Below are positions 62,801 to 64,000 of a stretch of 64,000 nt of DNA, piece after piece. Both the position numbers and the translations under genes were made by a program. Numbering within the stretch: position 1 is the first letter of the stretch; each line of letters opens with the position of its first letter. Below the pieces are notes generated by a model. The model was not told the origin of the DNA. It saw only the letters and a program-made list of their open reading frames with translations, and searched no databases. Source of the stretch: Bacteroides faecis MAJ27 (GTDB lineage Bacteria > Bacteroidota > Bacteroidia > Bacteroidales > Bacteroidaceae); the NCBI RefSeq assembly GCF_900106755.1, contig NZ_FNNN01000022.1, forward strand, positions 39,691-103,690. Reading direction: 5' to 3'.

Positions 62801-63743
62801 GAGTCTTATTACTCATCATAAGGGAAAAGTAGGTGCTTCGAATGCCGATGGAAAAGGAGCGGTGTTCTATTTTGAGTTGCCATTATTCACAGATGCCTGT
62901 GGACAACTCGAACCGGTTTCTACAGAAACGTCTGCAGGCGTTGAAGTGAACGAACCCGATCAGGTTGATTATACCTTCTTAAAGAAATATTCGGTGATGG
63001 TGGTAGAAGATACTCCCGAACTGCGAAGTTATCTGAAAGAAACACTGAGCCATTACTTTGTTCGTGTATATGTCGCTAAGGATGGTAAAGAAGGATTGGA
63101 ACAGATTAAGGACCGATTGCCGGATATCATAATCAGTGATGTTATGATGCCCCGTATGAATGGGTTTGAGCTTTGCCGGGAAGTGAAGACTAACTTGGAT
63201 ATCAGTCATATCCCTTTTATTTTGCTGACCGCTTATCACAATTCTCAGAATATGTATACCGGCTATAAGACCGGAGCAGATGCCTTCTTGCCGAAGCCTT
63301 TTGAGATAGACGGTTTGCTGGCATTGATTCATAATCAGTTGAGATTGCGCGAACAGATACGGGCGAGATACAAAGATGATAAGCTGCTGACACATAAAGA
63401 AGTGAGCTTTAGTAATGCGGATGAAACTTTTCTTTTGAAATTAAATTCATTGATTGCAGACAACATGAGTAATCCGGAACTGGATGTCGCATTTCTGGCC
63501 ACCAATATGTGCATTAGCCGGTCATTATTGTTCAACAAAGTAAAAGCCATCACCGGTATGGGGATTGTAGATTATGTGAACAAGCAGCGTATTGAGCGGT
63601 CAATCGTGTTGCTTACTACTACCACCATGAATATTACTGAGATCTCCGAAGTGGTCGGCTTCTCTTCTTTGCGTTATTTCAGTAAAGTCTTCAAGTCTAT
63701 TAAAGGCGAGATTCCTTCTGCATATAGAAAACAGGATAAATAA
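59823..63743 (+). CDS. Hybrid two-component system (HTCS) sensor/regulator
   Basis: One protein with all parts of a two-component system, the usual PUL regulator in Bacteroides: it senses oligosaccharides in the periplasm and activates transcription. 1306 residues. Signal peptide (1-24); two seven-bladed propellers of Reg_prop repeats (about 35-680; GYLWIGTEAGLNCYD, GMIWVGTDGGGINRFD); Y_Y_Y domain (about 685-750); membrane helix (about 757-779). Then the HisKA box with His811 (NISHELRTPLTLI), HATPase (about 910-1040; GSGIGLSYAKSL), receiver domain with phospho-acceptor Asp1106 (SDVMMPRMNG), and an AraC-type HTH at the end (VVGFSSLRYFSKVFK). No PUL genes adjoin it in the window; its target probably lies to the right. 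Confidence 0.96.
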   Translation: MNKILFKIYLLSFFIGIAQPIWSQSPYYYYKQLGIREGLSQSKVQSVLNDHRGYLWIGTEAGLNCYDRDHLKQYLHQPGDEKTLPSNNITFIAEDSLCNLWVATMGGICLYDRENDNFRTLSNGGKPIYVASYLLVEGGVLLSGSGAIYKYAYATNKLEPLYYAQDPAYYTPFWQMIRFDDENILLNSRWHGIYSFNMRTYELKKIESFTEKNYTCIYLDSYHRLWVSVYGSGLYCYQDDKQIKHFTASNSPLTYDVIHDITERENKLWVATDGGGINIISLDDFSFTNIQQKQDDVHSFPANTIYRLYLDPANNMWAGSIRRGLVGIKGVYACSYQNVPFGNLYGLSNQTINSFFQDDDGMIWVGTDGGGINRFDPASGTFQHYPATKYEKVVSIVEYTPDELLFFSFNKGLFIFHKQTGQIRPFVLIDKEMNDQTCINGFSVNIQRITKNKILFSAQHIFIYDIVTRKFDIVATMGKEYERQSPLIIATVGTKTYLSDLKNICEYDSSEGTFKTIYQGQHIINDASMDKDGVFWLASTEGLLRYDPRTGKSELIQTSLFQDVASVVADNQYRIWIGTRRHLFVYSSHTHNFATLDEVDGVLPNEYIFHATLLAKNGDVFVGGTTGMTVVNSAVHFDTDSDYTVELLDVLLNGLPVSLSEEQQHATTRTIQIPWNFSSLQLKVLLNEGDVFRKNFFRFNIEGLHQELASSNSNSLVINYLPIGEYTITASYYARNGGWSTKQQILHVIVTPPWWKTGWFYMLLYILLGLVAYSIVYYFYRKKKAKQKREIMRLKNKMYEEKINFLTNISHELRTPLTLICAPLKRIINQESDKKDVEKLLVPIYKQAYQMKSIIDMVLDVRKLEEGKDMLHILPHPLNEWVRSVGDKFVGEYHVKGIKLQYELDEEIKDVPFDKNKCEFVLSNFLMNALKFSESGTTTTLITTLSPEKDRVRISVKDQGMGLNMVDTDSLFSSFYQGVHEKGGSGIGLSYAKSLITHHKGKVGASNADGKGAVFYFELPLFTDACGQLEPVSTETSAGVEVNEPDQVDYTFLKKYSVMVVEDTPELRSYLKETLSHYFVRVYVAKDGKEGLEQIKDRLPDIIISDVMMPRMNGFELCREVKTNLDISHIPFILLTAYHNSQNMYTGYKTGADAFLPKPFEIDGLLALIHNQLRLREQIRARYKDDKLLTHKEVSFSNADETFLLKLNSLIADNMSNPELDVAFLATNMCISRSLLFNKVKAITGMGIVDYVNKQRIERSIVLLTTTTMNITEISEVVGFSSLRYFSKVFKSIKGEIPSAYRKQDK

Positions 63744-63851
63744 ATCGCATCTGTAACTTGAATGCAGTGCATACTAGAAATAAAAAAATAAATATTAGTC
63801 TCATACTCTCATTCTATATGAGATAAATGGCATATAATCAGTGTGATATGT

Positions 63852-63891
63852 AATGAGAGATACTTCTTTTGCAAGGTATCTCTCATTGTTT
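63852..63891 (+). terminator. Terminator after the HTCS gene
   Basis: AATGAGAGATAC (63852-63863) pairs perfectly with GTATCTCTCATT (63876-63887), followed by GTTTTC. I see no gene between here and the window end. Confidence 0.78.
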
Positions 63892-64000
63892 TCTACATAA
63901 AAACAGTAAGCGTCTCGGCGATGCCGTGTTTTTCTTCAAAAAATCAGATAATCCTTTTCTTTTCAGATTCTACTTCTGTTTTCCTTCCATTTGTGTGGCA

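Noticed and set aside
63942..64000. Minus-strand open frame touching the right window edge
   Set aside because: Only about 18 codons before a stop; could be a gene tail but there is no supporting motif.

Overview
The window looks like chromosomal DNA from a gut Bacteroides (B. thetaiotaomicron / ovatus / xylanisolvens type). The evidence is a SusC/SusD glycan-utilisation locus, a hybrid two-component sensor, a fused SecDF, two-subunit 2-oxoacid:ferredoxin oxidoreductase (gamma-alpha fusion plus beta), many lipoproteins, and repeated Bacteroides-type -7 boxes (TAnnTTTG) in the intergenic regions. The species cannot be fixed from the sequence alone.

Region 1 (1-23871, all + strand) is a polysaccharide utilisation locus (PUL) cut by the left window edge. 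In order it holds a SusC-like TonB-dependent transporter (5' end missing), a SusD-like lipoprotein, a DUF1735-type lipoprotein, two tandem terminators, then enzymes: GH43 lipoprotein, GH76 lipoprotein, F5/8-like+GH105 lipoprotein, GH105, GH2, a twin-arginine FAD-dependent oxidoreductase, GH130, GH105, an unassigned helical-barrel protein, GH2 and GH43. Three related GH105 unsaturated-uronyl hydrolases are present without any polysaccharide lyase in view. Together with GH76 and GH130 this suggests a mannose- and uronate-containing glycan, but the substrate is an inference. Gene remnants (14467, 18467, 22690) show past rearrangement.

Region 2 (23872-24357) is a boundary stretch. It has a strong promoter, a 26-codon Trp-rich small ORF and a perfect terminator (a free-standing small transcript), followed by an array of 22-bp-phased palindromic repeats.

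Region 3 (24358-36895) is mostly core: a TPR/degenerate histidine-kinase protein, aldose 1-epimerase, a YifB/ComM-type ATPase, a thioredoxin-fold lipoprotein without its CXXC, a TPR/OmpA-like lipoprotein and XerD (all - strand). The divergent + strand operon is aroQ, pyk, an O-methyltransferase, rbfA and a LolC/E-type permease.

Region 4 (36896-38908) is a non-coding repeat complex. A ~125-bp long inverted repeat flanks, and is followed by, three families of imperfect 22-bp-phased tandem repeats, next to a frameshifted PD-(D/E)XK nuclease/transposase-like gene. I consider the 22-bp arrays here and at 24161 the least explained signal in the window.

Region 5 (39000-63743) is core metabolism and housekeeping: a SAM methyltransferase with a structured leader, rsgA, korAB, tRNA-Arg(CCT), secDF, an M3 peptidase, an endonuclease/exonuclease/phosphatase-family membrane protein, two rhomboids, HU, argS, an LtrA-like gene remnant, an LruC-domain lipoprotein and topA. 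At the right edge is a 1306-residue hybrid two-component system regulator whose PUL probably lies beyond the window.
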